DNA from: Haloprofundus salilacus
GTDB taxonomy: Archaea; Halobacteriota; Halobacteria; Halobacteriales; Haloferacaceae
Direction: 5' to 3'
Length of the DNA stretch: 64,000 nucleotides
Assembly: GCF_020150815.1 (NCBI RefSeq)
Contig: NZ_CP083724.1
Location: 424,584-488,583, forward strand
In this document: piece by piece, positions 63,916 to 64,000 of the stretch
Layout of the letters: each line of letters opens with the position of its first letter
How positions within the stretch are numbered: the first letter of the stretch is position 1
Notes under the pieces: generated by a model
What the model saw: only the letters and a program-made list of their open reading frames with translations
Databases searched by the model: none
What the model was told of the DNA's origin: nothing
Made by a program: the position numbers and the translations under genes

Positions 63916-64000
63916 GCATAGAATGTACGCCAGGAGTTCAACGGGCCCCGAACGTGTTTGTGTTCACTGTTTAGATACAGTAGAAACATTCAGTAATCGT

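Noticed and set aside
1..64000. tRNA or rRNA genes
   Set aside because: I looked for cloverleaf-like GTTCRANYC arms and rRNA landmarks and saw none; a covariance-model search would be needed to exclude them fully.

Overview
The window is from a halophilic archaeon (class Halobacteria). Proteins are acidic and rich in Asp/Glu, and coding GC is high. Promoters are archaeal TATA boxes about 25-30 nt upstream of leaderless or nearly leaderless starts. The solute-binding protein has a twin-arginine lipoprotein signal, and the pentose enzymes closely resemble the oxidative xylose pathway known from Haloferax. No rRNA, tRNA or CRISPR array was seen.

Layout. (1) 1-3000: an IS1341-type (tnpB-only) element with a small companion gene, hairpins that probably form the guide-RNA end, and one small unknown gene. 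(2) 3300-14300: a TIM-barrel sugar epimerase-like protein, a large FAD oxidoreductase, a GH13 glucosidase next to a DUF1537 acid-sugar kinase, a PhyH-type dioxygenase, a class II aldolase, an Asp/Glu-racemase-like protein, a wrecked sulfatase and a Gfo/Idh/MocA dehydrogenase. (3) 14500-21000: a complete five-gene peptide/nickel-type (Dpp/Opp) ABC importer, probably for oligosaccharides. (4) 21000-34000: an unknown TIM-barrel protein, a broken creatininase, a two-gene GH38 mannosidase, GH97, two Gfo/Idh/MocA dehydrogenases, an amidase and a NIF3 protein. (5) 34000-44800: a reverse-strand set of Zn-alcohol dehydrogenase, epimerase, sulfatase and GH32, then an archaeal class I aldolase, a PfkB kinase, a fourth Gfo/Idh/MocA protein and an IclR regulator. 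(6) 45000-57200: a fifth Gfo/Idh/MocA protein with two ThuA-like proteins, a Usp, an NDH-2 pseudogene, GH4, an ABCB exporter, a frameshifted GH2 and GH3. (7) 57300-61600: an oxidative pentose module (KDX dehydratase, sugar-acid dehydratase, SDR, xylose dehydrogenase). (8) 61600-64000: an AT-rich spacer, a tyrosine recombinase and a degenerate 13-bp tandem repeat.

Taken together, this is a very large carbohydrate-catabolic island of about 58 kb, bounded by mobile elements (TnpB on the left, integrase on the right). Oligosaccharides, some probably sulfated, would be imported by the ABC system and cut in the cytoplasm: no glycoside hydrolase here shows a signal peptide. GH2, 3, 4, 13, 32, 38 and 97 are all present. 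The sugars would then be oxidised, isomerised, phosphorylated or dehydrated by the accompanying dehydrogenases, TIM-barrel isomerases, kinases, aldolases and dehydratases. Repeated pairing of Gfo/Idh/MocA dehydrogenases with ThuA-like and AP-endonuclease-type TIM-barrel proteins suggests an oxidative (keto-sugar) route alongside simple hydrolysis; this is inference. At least four genes are broken (sulfatase, creatininase, NDH-2, GH2), so the island is being remodelled.
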